Source: Burkholderia sp. D-99
GTDB taxonomy: Bacteria > Pseudomonadota > Gammaproteobacteria > Burkholderiales > Burkholderiaceae
Length of the DNA stretch: 64,000 bases
Assembly: GCF_011605345.1 (NCBI RefSeq)
Contig: NZ_JAAOXM010000001.1
Span: forward strand, 248,001 to 312,000
Reading direction: 5' to 3'
The translations under genes were made by a program, and so were the position numbers. The first letter of the stretch is position 1. Every line of letters begins with the position of its first letter. This document shows positions 35,560-43,563 of the stretch, in pieces. The notes under the pieces were generated by a model. That model was not told where the DNA came from. It saw only the letters and a program-made list of their open reading frames with translations, and made no database searches.

Positions 35560-36541
35560 CCGGACCCTTCGCGGCGCGATGTCCGAGTGGACGCCGATGC
35601 GCGTTGCCCATCGCTATCGTCTCGCCGAGCACATTTTCGCCGTGACGCTCGAGAGTGAGCGCGGAGCGCCCCTTCCCGGGATTGCGCCGGGCGACCATGT
35701 GGAGGTGCAGGTGCCGGGGGGCACGCGTGCGTATTCCCTCTGCAATCCGCCCGGCGCGCGGGACCACTATCTGTTGGCCATCCACCGCTCGCCTACGCGT
35801 GGCGGCGGACATTACTTATGTGAGACGTGTGAAGTTGGCGACACGGTGCACGTGCGGGGCCCGAACAATTGCTTTGCGCTGTCGCCACAGCATCGGAATG
35901 TCGTGCTGATCGCGGGGGGCATCGGCATCACGCCCATCATCTCCATGGCGGAGCATCTGACATTGCAAGGCGTGAACTTCGAGTTGCATTACAGCGCACG
36001 TACCCGGGCCTGCGCAGCATTCGTCGACAGGATGGATAACGCCACATTCCGAAGCCGCGTCCGCTATTACTTTCGGGATGATCTTCGAAGTGAGCGGCTA
36101 GGCCTCGACGCTATCTTCAAAAGGCTCGACGCCGATCAGCACGTCTACCTCTGCGGACCGAACGCCATGCTGGCGGAAGCCATGACGCTAAGTGAGCGAT
36201 ATTCCCTGTCCGACCGCCTGCATTACGAGCGTTTCGGGGCGAGTCGCGCCGCTCCGGCACCCATCGGGACAGATGACAACTTCGAGGTCCTTGCTGCACG
36301 AAGCGGTCTGCGAGTCGAAGTGCCATCGGACTGCTCGATTGCCGTGGCATTGATTCGCGCGGGTATCGATGTGCCCCTTTCCTGCGAACAAGGCGTTTGC
36401 GGCATGTGCCAGACGCGTGTGCTTGATGGCATCCCGGATCACCGCGACGACGTGCTCACGGCAATGGAGCGCGCTGCTAACGACGTCATCCTGCCTTGTG
36501 TTTCACGTGCGAAATCCAACTTGCTGACGCTGGATCTATAG
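35552..36541 (+). CDS. phthalate-dioxygenase-reductase-type FMN/2Fe-2S reductase
   Basis: This 329-residue reductase has an FMN-binding RAYSLCNPP motif, an NAD(P) domain with GGIGITPI and YLCGPNAML, and a C-terminal plant-type 2Fe-2S domain with C278, C283, C286 and C316. This FMN-NAD-FeS order is that of the phthalate dioxygenase reductase and VanB family. The start overlaps the ferredoxin stop and is preceded by GGGGGA, implying translational coupling. A three-part chain NADH to FMN to 2Fe-2S to ferredoxin to P450 is inferred; it resembles the fused CYP116B P450-PDR enzymes in separate parts plus an extra ferredoxin. Confidence 0.9.
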   Translation: MRDRTLRGAMSEWTPMRVAHRYRLAEHIFAVTLESERGAPLPGIAPGDHVEVQVPGGTRAYSLCNPPGARDHYLLAIHRSPTRGGGHYLCETCEVGDTVHVRGPNNCFALSPQHRNVVLIAGGIGITPIISMAEHLTLQGVNFELHYSARTRACAAFVDRMDNATFRSRVRYYFRDDLRSERLGLDAIFKRLDADQHVYLCGPNAMLAEAMTLSERYSLSDRLHYERFGASRAAPAPIGTDDNFEVLAARSGLRVEVPSDCSIAVALIRAGIDVPLSCEQGVCGMCQTRVLDGIPDHRDDVLTAMERAANDVILPCVSRAKSNLLTLDL

Positions 36542-36579
36542 ACCCGGCGGCATTCCTTACGACACACTCAGGAGAGACG

Positions 36580-37455
36580 ATGAGACTTGCCATGTTTCGT
36601 GAAGGCGGCACAGACCGCATTGGCATCGTTGAGGCGGACACGATCATCGATGTCACCGCCGGATTGTCATCGCTGTCGCGAGAGCTTACCGACTGGTTGC
36701 CCGGGCTTTCCACCTCATGGCAGATCCTGGCGTTGCTTGCCCGCGAATCGCAGGTTCGATTTCCGCTGTCTGATGTTCGGTTGCTACCACCGGTACGACG
36801 CCCGTCGGCGTTTCTGGCCATTGGCGGCAACTATGCGTCGCATATCCGCGAGATTTCCCACTTGAACGTCAATGTCGGGGAGCATCAGATCTGGTTCAAC
36901 AAGCAAGTCTCTTGCATCACCGGCCCGTTTGACGAACTCGTCATCCCGGCAGGAACTTCGACACTCGATTACGAAGTGGAGCTGGCGGTGATCATCGGGC
37001 GGCGCTGCCGCAATGTTTCTGCTAGGGACGCCATTGATTACATCGCGGGATACACGGTCTGCAACGATGCCAGTATTCGAGAGCGGCATACCCGAAGCCC
37101 CACCATCACACTCGCGAAATCGTTCGATTCGCTCGGTCCGCTCGGTCCATGGATGGTGACGGCCGACGAGATCGCCGATCCGCATGCGCTTCAGGTGCGC
37201 ACATGGGTCAATGGCGAATTGCGGCAAGACGGTAATACGGCAGAAATGCGGTTCAACATCTTCGAGCAAATCGAGGAAGTCAGTCACGCTATGACCCTGG
37301 AGCCAGGTGATGTGTTGGCCACGGGCACCCCGGCCGGTATTGGCGCCGCGCGCCTACCCCCCATTTTCCTCTCACCCGGCGATGTCGTACGCATGCAGAT
37401 TGAAGGGATTGGCGACATCGAAAACCGCGTGGCGGCGCACTCCGTGAGCCCCTGA
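36580..37455 (+). CDS. fumarylacetoacetate hydrolase family protein
   Basis: This 291-residue protein has an N-terminal cap of about 75 residues and a FAH domain. The metal-ligand strand is LDYEVELAVIIG, followed by CNDASIR and the GDVLATGTPAGIG loop. Family members cleave or isomerise beta-diketo acids at the end of aromatic pathways (fumarylpyruvate, hydroxymuconate and related acids) or decarboxylate oxaloacetate. Placement after the P450 set suggests that it handles a ring-cleavage or side-chain product. AGGAGA precedes the ATG by 5 nt. Confidence 0.88.
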   Translation: MRLAMFREGGTDRIGIVEADTIIDVTAGLSSLSRELTDWLPGLSTSWQILALLARESQVRFPLSDVRLLPPVRRPSAFLAIGGNYASHIREISHLNVNVGEHQIWFNKQVSCITGPFDELVIPAGTSTLDYEVELAVIIGRRCRNVSARDAIDYIAGYTVCNDASIRERHTRSPTITLAKSFDSLGPLGPWMVTADEIADPHALQVRTWVNGELRQDGNTAEMRFNIFEQIEEVSHAMTLEPGDVLATGTPAGIGAARLPPIFLSPGDVVRMQIEGIGDIENRVAAHSVSP

Positions 37456-37524
37456 GGGAGCTGCCGAGTCTTTGTCGTAGCTTAATCGCGGTAGGGAGAA
37501 ACATATAAATTAGGAATATTAATT

Positions 37525-38337
37525 ATGCTGTGCATTACATTTGACAATTTTGGCAGATCGTCCGGCGATTTGCTGCCGTGGCAGTGCCCTGCCGAGATTC
37601 CGCTGGTGGAGTGGGCTACCTACAATCAGATCGGTCTGGAGCTGGGGCATCCGCGCATCCTGAAACTTCTCGACGATCTGCAGATTCGCTGCACCTACTT
37701 CGCCGAAGGATACGCGGCAGTGCTCCACCCGGACGAGATGAGGACCTGGCATGCCGCCGGACATGAAATTGGGGTTCATGGCTGGAAACACGAGCATTGG
37801 TCAGGCATTGCCTCGCGTGACGAAGAGAACCACCTCATCGAGCTGGCCGTCACGAGCATTCAAGCGCTGACCGGGGAAGCGCCTGTGGGTTTTCGTCCCC
37901 CGGGATTGGCCATCAATTCGTGGACAGACGACGTGCTGGCGGCGCACGGCATCCGGTACGTCTCGCAAGCCGTTCCGGTAGTCAATGCCAAGACCCCAGG
38001 CACGTCTCGTGAGGACGGTGAGACGTCGCCGGTGGTGAGTCGACTCGCTGTGCTGTCGACTGATCCCACGCTGATCGACGGTGCGGTGATCCACCCGCGA
38101 TTCGGCGGGATTTTCGGCACGCTCGATGCAACGGCGGCCTACGACAAGCTCTATCGACTCGCCGTGGCCCACGAGAGCACGCGCCCGGACGAGCCTTGGG
38201 TGCTGGTTGTGCATCCGTTCACGTCGGGTAATCGAGCGTGGTTCGCATTCGAGGACTTCATGAGACGGCTCGCGGGCGAGTTCGGTGAGTCGCGCTTCCT
38301 CCGGGCGAAAGACGTGACCTTTACTACGAACGCCTGA
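37525..38337 (+). CDS. NodB-fold polysaccharide deacetylase-family hydrolase
   Basis: This 270-residue protein has the NodB homology fold: the first motif is ITFDN, the metal-binding HGWKHEHW gives H-x3-H, and RPPG is the third motif. There is no signal peptide, so it acts in the cytoplasm, unlike cell-wall deacetylases. Cytoplasmic members of this superfamily hydrolyse amides and cyclic imides (PuuE-type allantoinase, imidase). In a catabolic cluster, amide hydrolysis of the pathway compound is more likely than work on a polysaccharide (inference). It follows the FAH gene by 69 bp. Confidence 0.83.
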   Translation: MLCITFDNFGRSSGDLLPWQCPAEIPLVEWATYNQIGLELGHPRILKLLDDLQIRCTYFAEGYAAVLHPDEMRTWHAAGHEIGVHGWKHEHWSGIASRDEENHLIELAVTSIQALTGEAPVGFRPPGLAINSWTDDVLAAHGIRYVSQAVPVVNAKTPGTSREDGETSPVVSRLAVLSTDPTLIDGAVIHPRFGGIFGTLDATAAYDKLYRLAVAHESTRPDEPWVLVVHPFTSGNRAWFAFEDFMRRLAGEFGESRFLRAKDVTFTTNA

Positions 38338-38449
38338 CGTCAAACAAACGCCGTGCGCCGGCCCACTGAATCCCTCGCAAGGCGCTTTGCGCGCATTTGC
38401 GATGCAGGATGTATCAAAAAAACAAAACATGACACACAGGAGACATGGA

Positions 38450-39376
38450 GTGAAACGCATTGTTCTTATCGGAATTTTTCTCTGGGCAGTATCGCGTGGC
38501 ACGATGGCTGCGCAAGGCGTGACGTACGGCGGCCCAGTCGGCGGCACCGACATACAGAATGCGTACTTGCCGCCGGAGTCGGGGCTGTATGGGACGTTCA
38601 TTGGTGTGGGGGCGTACGGCGACAAGTTTTACGACAACTCGGGAAGAAGTCCCACAACCTCCGTCAGATTGCCGGGCGGGATTGCCGAGTTCGGTTTGCT
38701 CTACGTCTATCCGTTCAAGCTGTTCGGTGGGACGCTAGGGAGCTCTGTCGCCACAGGCTACGGATGGGGCAACATCACAGTCAATGGTCAGCGTCGGAAT
38801 TTCAAGGGCATCAACGATCTCTATACCGATATCCTGACGTGGAGCAAACACCTCGGGTCGTTTGAGGCAGGCATGCCGCGAGGCCTGACGGTGAAGCTCG
38901 GCTACTCGATGATGATCCCGATCGGCAAATACAACACTACCGATCTGTATACGACAGGGCAGAACACCCTCTACTACATACCGAATGCAGCCCTGACCTA
39001 TTTGACGGGACCCAACATGCTGGGCGATGGCACGGAATTCAGCGCGCACTTCTTCCTGGATGTTGCTGGCAGCAACGCCGCGACTAACTACAGAAACGGT
39101 CTGGTGGGTGATGTCGACGTCGCAATCAGTGAAGTGATTGGCAGATGGCAAGTGGGTGTGGCGGGCTACTACGCCCGGCAATTCACCGATGACAAAAGAA
39201 ACGGTCAAACAGTGCCCGGCAATCGGTTTGCCAGTGCAGCCGTTGGCCCCGTTGTCGCGTACAACATCCCTCAATGCAAGTGCAGCGTGAAGCTCAAGGC
39301 ACAGTTCTCAGTGCTTACGCGCAATTCGCTTGCTCCCAACGCCGCCTATCTGTTCATCAGCAAGGCGTTCAACTAG
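38450..39376 (+). CDS. outer-membrane channel, phenol_MetA_deg / SphX-like family
   Basis: This 308-residue protein has a signal peptide (KRIVLIGIFLWAVSRGTMAA) and a beta-strand-rich body, with repeated aromatic strand ends and FGLLYVYP, typical of the MetA-pathway transporter family often found with aromatic degradation genes. A GTG start is chosen because AGGAG lies 7 nt upstream and it places the basic signal start correctly; ATG codons further upstream lack this. It probably lets the hydrophobic substrate through the outer membrane. Confidence 0.83.
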   Translation: MKRIVLIGIFLWAVSRGTMAAQGVTYGGPVGGTDIQNAYLPPESGLYGTFIGVGAYGDKFYDNSGRSPTTSVRLPGGIAEFGLLYVYPFKLFGGTLGSSVATGYGWGNITVNGQRRNFKGINDLYTDILTWSKHLGSFEAGMPRGLTVKLGYSMMIPIGKYNTTDLYTTGQNTLYYIPNAALTYLTGPNMLGDGTEFSAHFFLDVAGSNAATNYRNGLVGDVDVAISEVIGRWQVGVAGYYARQFTDDKRNGQTVPGNRFASAAVGPVVAYNIPQCKCSVKLKAQFSVLTRNSLAPNAAYLFISKAFN

Positions 39377-39605
39377 TCAGGAGGGCGGACGGGCGGCAGA
39401 TCACGTCTCAACGCTCCGTCTTTCGGAGGACTGCGACGGGATTGTTCCACATCTACTGACCGTTGATATTTCACCGTAGGAGCTCAAAAAATGTGTTTGG
39501 CACGATTGCGAAGGCTTTATCCGGCCTCCGCAATCATGCCACTGGACCGGCCAGCCTTCCGCAGACATCTTCGAACCATAATTTATGGAAACCGAGGAGG
39601 TCAGT

Positions 39606-39878
39606 ATGAGCGGCAAGCGGTACACCGATGAGTTCAAGATCGAAGCAGTCAAGCAAGTTACCGAGCGAGGCCATTCGGTAGCAGATGTGGCCCAGCGTTT
39701 AGGCATTACGACGCATAGCCTGTATGCCTGGCGAGCGAAGTTCGATAAGCCGGATGTCGAGCGGCAGACGGAATTGGACCAGAGCGCCGAGGTGCGGCGA
39801 CTGAAGGCCGAACTCAAGCGGGTGACCGAGGAGCGCGACATTCTAAAAAAGGCCGCCGCGTACTTTGCAAAGGGATAA
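39606..39878 (+). CDS. IS3-family transposase OrfA
   Basis: This 90-residue protein has a helix-turn-helix (KRYTDEFKIEAVKQVTERGH, then VADVAQRLGITTHSLYAWRAK) and a C-terminal coiled coil (ERDILKKAAAYFAKG). This is the usual OrfA of IS3-group elements, which acts after programmed frameshifting with OrfB. GGAGG lies upstream of the ATG. It appears intact, but the partner frame is broken. Confidence 0.93.
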   Translation: MSGKRYTDEFKIEAVKQVTERGHSVADVAQRLGITTHSLYAWRAKFDKPDVERQTELDQSAEVRRLKAELKRVTEERDILKKAAAYFAKG

Positions 39879-40745
39879 CGGCAAGGTACGCGTTCGTGCG
39901 GGCGCATATCAACGAGCATTGTCTGCGCACGATTTGCCGCGTTCTCGACGTTCATCGCAGCGGCTATTACGTCTGGCAGCGTCAGTCGGGCAGTGCGCGC
40001 GAGCACGAGGATGAACGACTGCCGGGTCTGATCAGGCATATTGGCTGGCCAGCGGCGGCGTCTACGGTTACCGCAAAGTCACGTTGGATTCGCGTGAATC
40101 AGGCGAGACGTGCAGTCGTCACCGCGTGCTCCGGTTGATGCAGATCGGAGGTTTGCGCGCCGTGGTTGGCTACGGTAGCAAACCGCGATATCGCGGTGGT
40201 CCACTCGGCGTGGTTGGCAACGTATTGAACCGGGACTTCGCGCCTGACGCGCCAAACATGGCTTGGGTAACCGACACACCTACCTCCGGACCTGCGAGGG
40301 CTGGCTGTATCTGGCGGCGGTCATGGATCTGTACTCGCGACAGATCGTCGGCTGGGCGACCCGCTCCACGATGACCCGTGACCTGGTGTTGCAGGCTCTG
40401 TTGGCAGCGGTATGGAAACGCAAGCCGGAACCGGGCGTCGTGATTCATTCGGATCAAGACAGCCGGTTCACCAGCAATGACGAGCAATCGTTTCTGAAGG
40501 CCCGCCACATGGTGCCGAGCATGAGTCGTCGCGGTAACTGCCACGACGATGCCGTGGCGGAAAGCTTCTTCAGTGCGCTGAAAAAGGAACGAATCAAACG
40601 GCGAATTTATCCGACCAGGGCGACGGCAACCACAGATGTGTTCGATTACATTGAGATGTTCTACAACCCCATTCGCCGGCACGGTTTCGCTGGCAACCTG
40701 TTACCTGTAGAGTTTGAGCGGTGCTATGCGCTAAACGGCTCGTGA
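39876..40745 (+). pseudogene. IS3-family transposase OrfB, two frameshifts
   Basis: The integrase-type transposase reads YAFVRAHINEHCLRTICRVL, then changes frame near 40040 (to WLASGGVYGYRKVTLDSRES) and again near 40273 (to TYLRTCEGWLYLAAVMDLYS). DDE region pieces DLYSRQIVGWAT and VAESFFSALKKE are present, but the usual SDQGSQF is SDQDSRF. The element cannot move on its own. Confidence 0.88.
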
Positions 40746-40808
40746 GTGACTATGAAATTCTGGCCGGTCCACCACGGAATCTTGGGAAATCCACAAGTGA
40801 GTATTTCA

Positions 40809-42209
40809 ATGTCCACCTCAATTCTAAAAAGTAATAGATACATATTTGAGCCCGCTGGCCAAAATCTCATAGCCAAGTGCCCAGAGCCCGTGACTCGAGT
40901 TATTGTTGTTGGCGCTGGGTTTTCGGGAGTTGCGGCGGCCAATTCGTTGCAAACGAGTGGTGTGGAGGTCGTAGTTCTGGAGGGGCGCTCTGGTATTGGC
41001 GGGCGGACGCACACGGTGCCTATGCAAGGTGCCAGCGTGGAGGCGGGCGCCGCGTGGATTCACGCACCGATCGGCAACCCCTTGACCGAATTGGCTGACT
41101 TTCTTTCGCTCGGGCAGCGAGAGTTTGCGATCAGCGACATCTTTTCAGATATTCGACTGGTGGGCAAATGCGGAGACGTGCTGGGTACGCCTGAGCGTGA
41201 TCGGGTAATGGGGTTGGCCGATGAGATCGAGACGGAGCTGATTGAATCTGCTGGCTCCTATGCGCCGACGCAGACCGTGGCCGAGTTGCTCGAAACCCGA
41301 CTACTCTCAATCACCGATCCGGCCCTGCGGGAGTGGGTGCGTTTTGTCCTGTACACGGGATTTCAGGCGGATTTGGCTAGTCCGGCAGAAGATATTTCCA
41401 TCGTAAACTATGCCGTGGATGCCGGATTCAGCGGGGGAGACAACTGCATTGTAGGAGGCTACGGCACGATGCTTTTTCGGCTTGCAGATGGATTGAAAAT
41501 CCACTGCGACTGTCTCGTGAATGAGGTGCTGCAAGACGCCGAAGGCGTCACCGTATGCTGTACCAACGGCCGCGTTGAGCGGGGTTCGCATGTGGTGATG
41601 AGTGTGCCGCTGGGAGTTTTGAAGGCCGGTGATATCCGTTTCTCACCGGACTTGCCAGCGGTAAAGAAAACAGTCATCGAGCGCTTGGGTTTCGGGTCAT
41701 TCGAGAAACTCATTCTCCAGTTTGAGCAAGCATTCTGGCACTCGGGGAATGCTTGTTCCCGCGGGGTGCTGATTCAGGATCACCCGGTCTTTCCGTACTG
41801 GATTGATGTGTCTCTCAGTGCCGGTCGTCCGACTTTGGCTGCGCACATCTCAGGGCCACCCGCCTTCGCGTTGGCTCGGTTGAGCCGTGATGCCGCCCTT
41901 GCGATGGCTTTGTCGGCACTCGCCAAAGCCTTTGGATGTGACATTCCGCACCCTACGGCCGTCCACCAGACCAACTGGCTTGGCGATCCGTGTAGTCGCG
42001 GCGGGTATACACATCTGCCTCCTAGTTCAGGGGTTCCGGATATACAGACACTCAGCGAACCCGTAGGGCGTCTGCTTTTCGCCGGCGAGGCTACTTCTAC
42101 GCAACGCTTCGGCTATGTAGACGGGGCATTTGTCTCAGGCCTTCGTGAGGCCCAACGGCTGATCGGTGGCGCTCATGTGCAACTGTCGGCTACTTGCTAC
42201 GATGCATAA
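40809..42209 (+). CDS. flavin-containing amine oxidase
   Basis: This 466-residue FAD enzyme has VIVVGAGFSGVAAANSL near residue 30, the GIGGRTHTV Arg-Thr motif and the C-terminal LLFAGEATSTQRFGYVDGAF typical of monoamine oxidases. It oxidises a primary or secondary amine to an aldehyde plus ammonia and peroxide. The ATG starting MSTSIL is used; an in-frame GTG 4 codons earlier is possible, and neither has a strong ribosome site. The IS lies 37 bp upstream. It suits the cluster if the substrate has an amino group; the aldehyde could feed the ALDH at the other end of the island (inference). Confidence 0.88.
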   Translation: MSTSILKSNRYIFEPAGQNLIAKCPEPVTRVIVVGAGFSGVAAANSLQTSGVEVVVLEGRSGIGGRTHTVPMQGASVEAGAAWIHAPIGNPLTELADFLSLGQREFAISDIFSDIRLVGKCGDVLGTPERDRVMGLADEIETELIESAGSYAPTQTVAELLETRLLSITDPALREWVRFVLYTGFQADLASPAEDISIVNYAVDAGFSGGDNCIVGGYGTMLFRLADGLKIHCDCLVNEVLQDAEGVTVCCTNGRVERGSHVVMSVPLGVLKAGDIRFSPDLPAVKKTVIERLGFGSFEKLILQFEQAFWHSGNACSRGVLIQDHPVFPYWIDVSLSAGRPTLAAHISGPPAFALARLSRDAALAMALSALAKAFGCDIPHPTAVHQTNWLGDPCSRGGYTHLPPSSGVPDIQTLSEPVGRLLFAGEATSTQRFGYVDGAFVSGLREAQRLIGGAHVQLSATCYDA

Positions 42210-42345
42210 GGAGATCGAGACCCGGACATTCGGACTTATTGGTGGCATGGGTTGGGAGTCCAGTGCCGACTATTACCGGATCATCAATCGAGAGGTACGC
42301 TTATCTCTGGGCCGTAAGCGCTCGATATGTACCGTCTGGTCATGA
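42202..42345 (+). pseudogene. aspartate/glutamate racemase, N-terminal fragment
   Basis: An ATG overlapping the amine oxidase stop opens a 47-codon frame with FGLIGGMGWESSADYYRIIN, the hallmark N-terminus of Asp/Glu/hydantoin racemases (YgeA/RacX type, about 230 residues). The sequence leaves the family after about 36 residues and soon stops. The rest was probably lost when the nearby IS remnant recombined. The overlap shows that it was once co-translated with the oxidase. Confidence 0.82.
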
Positions 42346-42473
42346 GAGTGATTTTAAAAATATGCCATTCGTCTACTTTATGCCAGGCATGAAAATAGAA
42401 TGTGATCTCTCGATAATTCCAGATTTTCATCTGGAAAAACGTTAGCTTCCTATCCATGCGTAGCAATCGACAT

Positions 42474-43416
42474 TGACCTGGGACGTTTCTTGTAGCCATT
42501 TTGCAAGTGAGTTCTCTTTTATCCTGGAGGCAAGGAGAACTCGATGAAGAAGCGATTTGCCGACGAGCAGGTCATCCGCATCTTGCGCGAGGCCGAGAGC
42601 AGGGACGAGCCGGTGAAGGATCTGTGCAAGCGCTACAACATCTAGGAACAGACGTTCTATCGTTGGCGCAACAAGTTCGGCGGCATGGATGTGGCCGACG
42701 CCCGCCGGCTCAAGGATCCGGAATCGGAGAACGAGCGGCTCGAGCGCCTGATCGCCGAGCAGATGCTGATGATCGACGGCCTGAAGGAATTCAGCCGAAA
42801 AAAATGAGTACCCCAACGGGCCGGCGCGAAGCGCTGGAAGTCCTGACTCGGTGGGGTCTCTCGCAACGCAAGGCATGTTGCTATCTGGGGCTGAGTCGCC
42901 GGGTGGCAACCTATACGCTCAAGCAACCGGAGAAGGATCGGAGCCTGGGTGCGCGACTGATTGCGGCCTTTCAGGAAGTGCCACGCTTCGGCTACCGGCG
43001 GATGTCGGCCTGGCTGGCGCTGGGCGAATCGCGTGTGCGGCGAATGTGGCGAGCCTTGCAGCTCAACACTTCGCGACGGTGTCCTCGCCGTCGTCGTTGT
43101 GGCAACGAGATTCGCCTGCCCGGTGCGACACGGCCGAATTCGGTATGGAGCTACGACTTCGTACACGACCAGTTGGTGGACGGGCGGGCGTTGAAGATGC
43201 TTTGCGTGATCGATGAATACGCCCGCGAGTGCCTGGCGATCGAAGTCGGCGCCAGCTTGCGGTCGCAGGATGTGATCTTGAAGCTGTCGCGACTGATGCG
43301 GCTGTACGGCAAGCCCGCATTCGTTCGGTCTGACAACGGCGCTGAATTTACTGCTGCCAAGGTCATGCAGCTGGCTGCGAGACGCCGCTATCGGTCCCGC
43401 CTTCATCGCGCCTGGC
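42474..43416 (+). mobile_element. IS3-family (IS407-like) element, copy 2, right end missing
   Basis: It begins with the same 97-bp end as copy 1 (TGACCTGGGACGTTTCTTGT). orfA at 42544-42807 (MKKRFADEQVIRILREAESR) carries an in-frame TAG at 42643-42645. orfB from 42804 (MSTPTGRREALEVLTRWGLS) keeps the first DDE residues (WSYDFVHDQL, VRSDNGAEFTA), then has a one-base insertion near 43372 and stops abruptly after IAPG at 43416. The third catalytic Glu and the right inverted repeat are gone. Confidence 0.9.
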
Positions 43417-43563
43417 CAGCTCGCCTCGGGGCAATGGGTCGACACACTGTCGGGCTGGCGCAAGACGTTCGAGCCGTACTCCCTCGATTACCGGAGCCGT
43501 CGTCATGCGTCGCCCACGTTTGCGCTGCTGGTCGACGCGCTGTGCGACAGCGCCAGGTGCGCG
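43417..43563 (+). pseudogene. LysR regulator C-terminal fragment fused to IS remnant
   Basis: Directly after the IS break, in the same frame as the unshifted orfB, the DNA reads QLASGQWVDTLSGWRKTFEP and then YRSRRHASPTFALLVDALC. This is the closing part of a LysR effector domain (the DxLxxWR and YPSRRH-SP-ALVD pattern). About 45 residues remain, with no stop before the convergent LysR gene. A deletion between the IS and an old LysR gene explains it and marks the right edge of the island. Confidence 0.75.

Larger units (their letters stand above)
39543..40771 (+). mobile_element. IS3-family insertion sequence, 1229 bp
   Basis: Terminal inverted repeats begin TGGACCGGCCAG at the left and end CTGGCCGGTCCA at the right. 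Both flanks carry CCAC (39539-39542 and 40772-40775), a 4-bp target duplication, so the insertion is complete and recent enough to keep it. It carries orfA and a frame-broken orfB. It lies between the outer-membrane channel gene and the amine oxidase gene and separates the latter from its native upstream DNA. Confidence 0.92.
39491..40834 (+). pseudogene. small leader ORF split by IS insertion
   Basis: With the IS (39543-40771) and one copy of the CCAC duplication removed, an uninterrupted 35-36-codon frame appears: MCLARLRRLYPASAIMP before the insertion and RNLGKSTSEYF onward after it, ending TAA at 40832-40834. It has a TAGGAG ribosome site 8 nt before the ATG. The amine oxidase ATG lies inside its 3' end, as in a translationally coupled leader peptide. 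No family is recognised. Confidence 0.6.
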
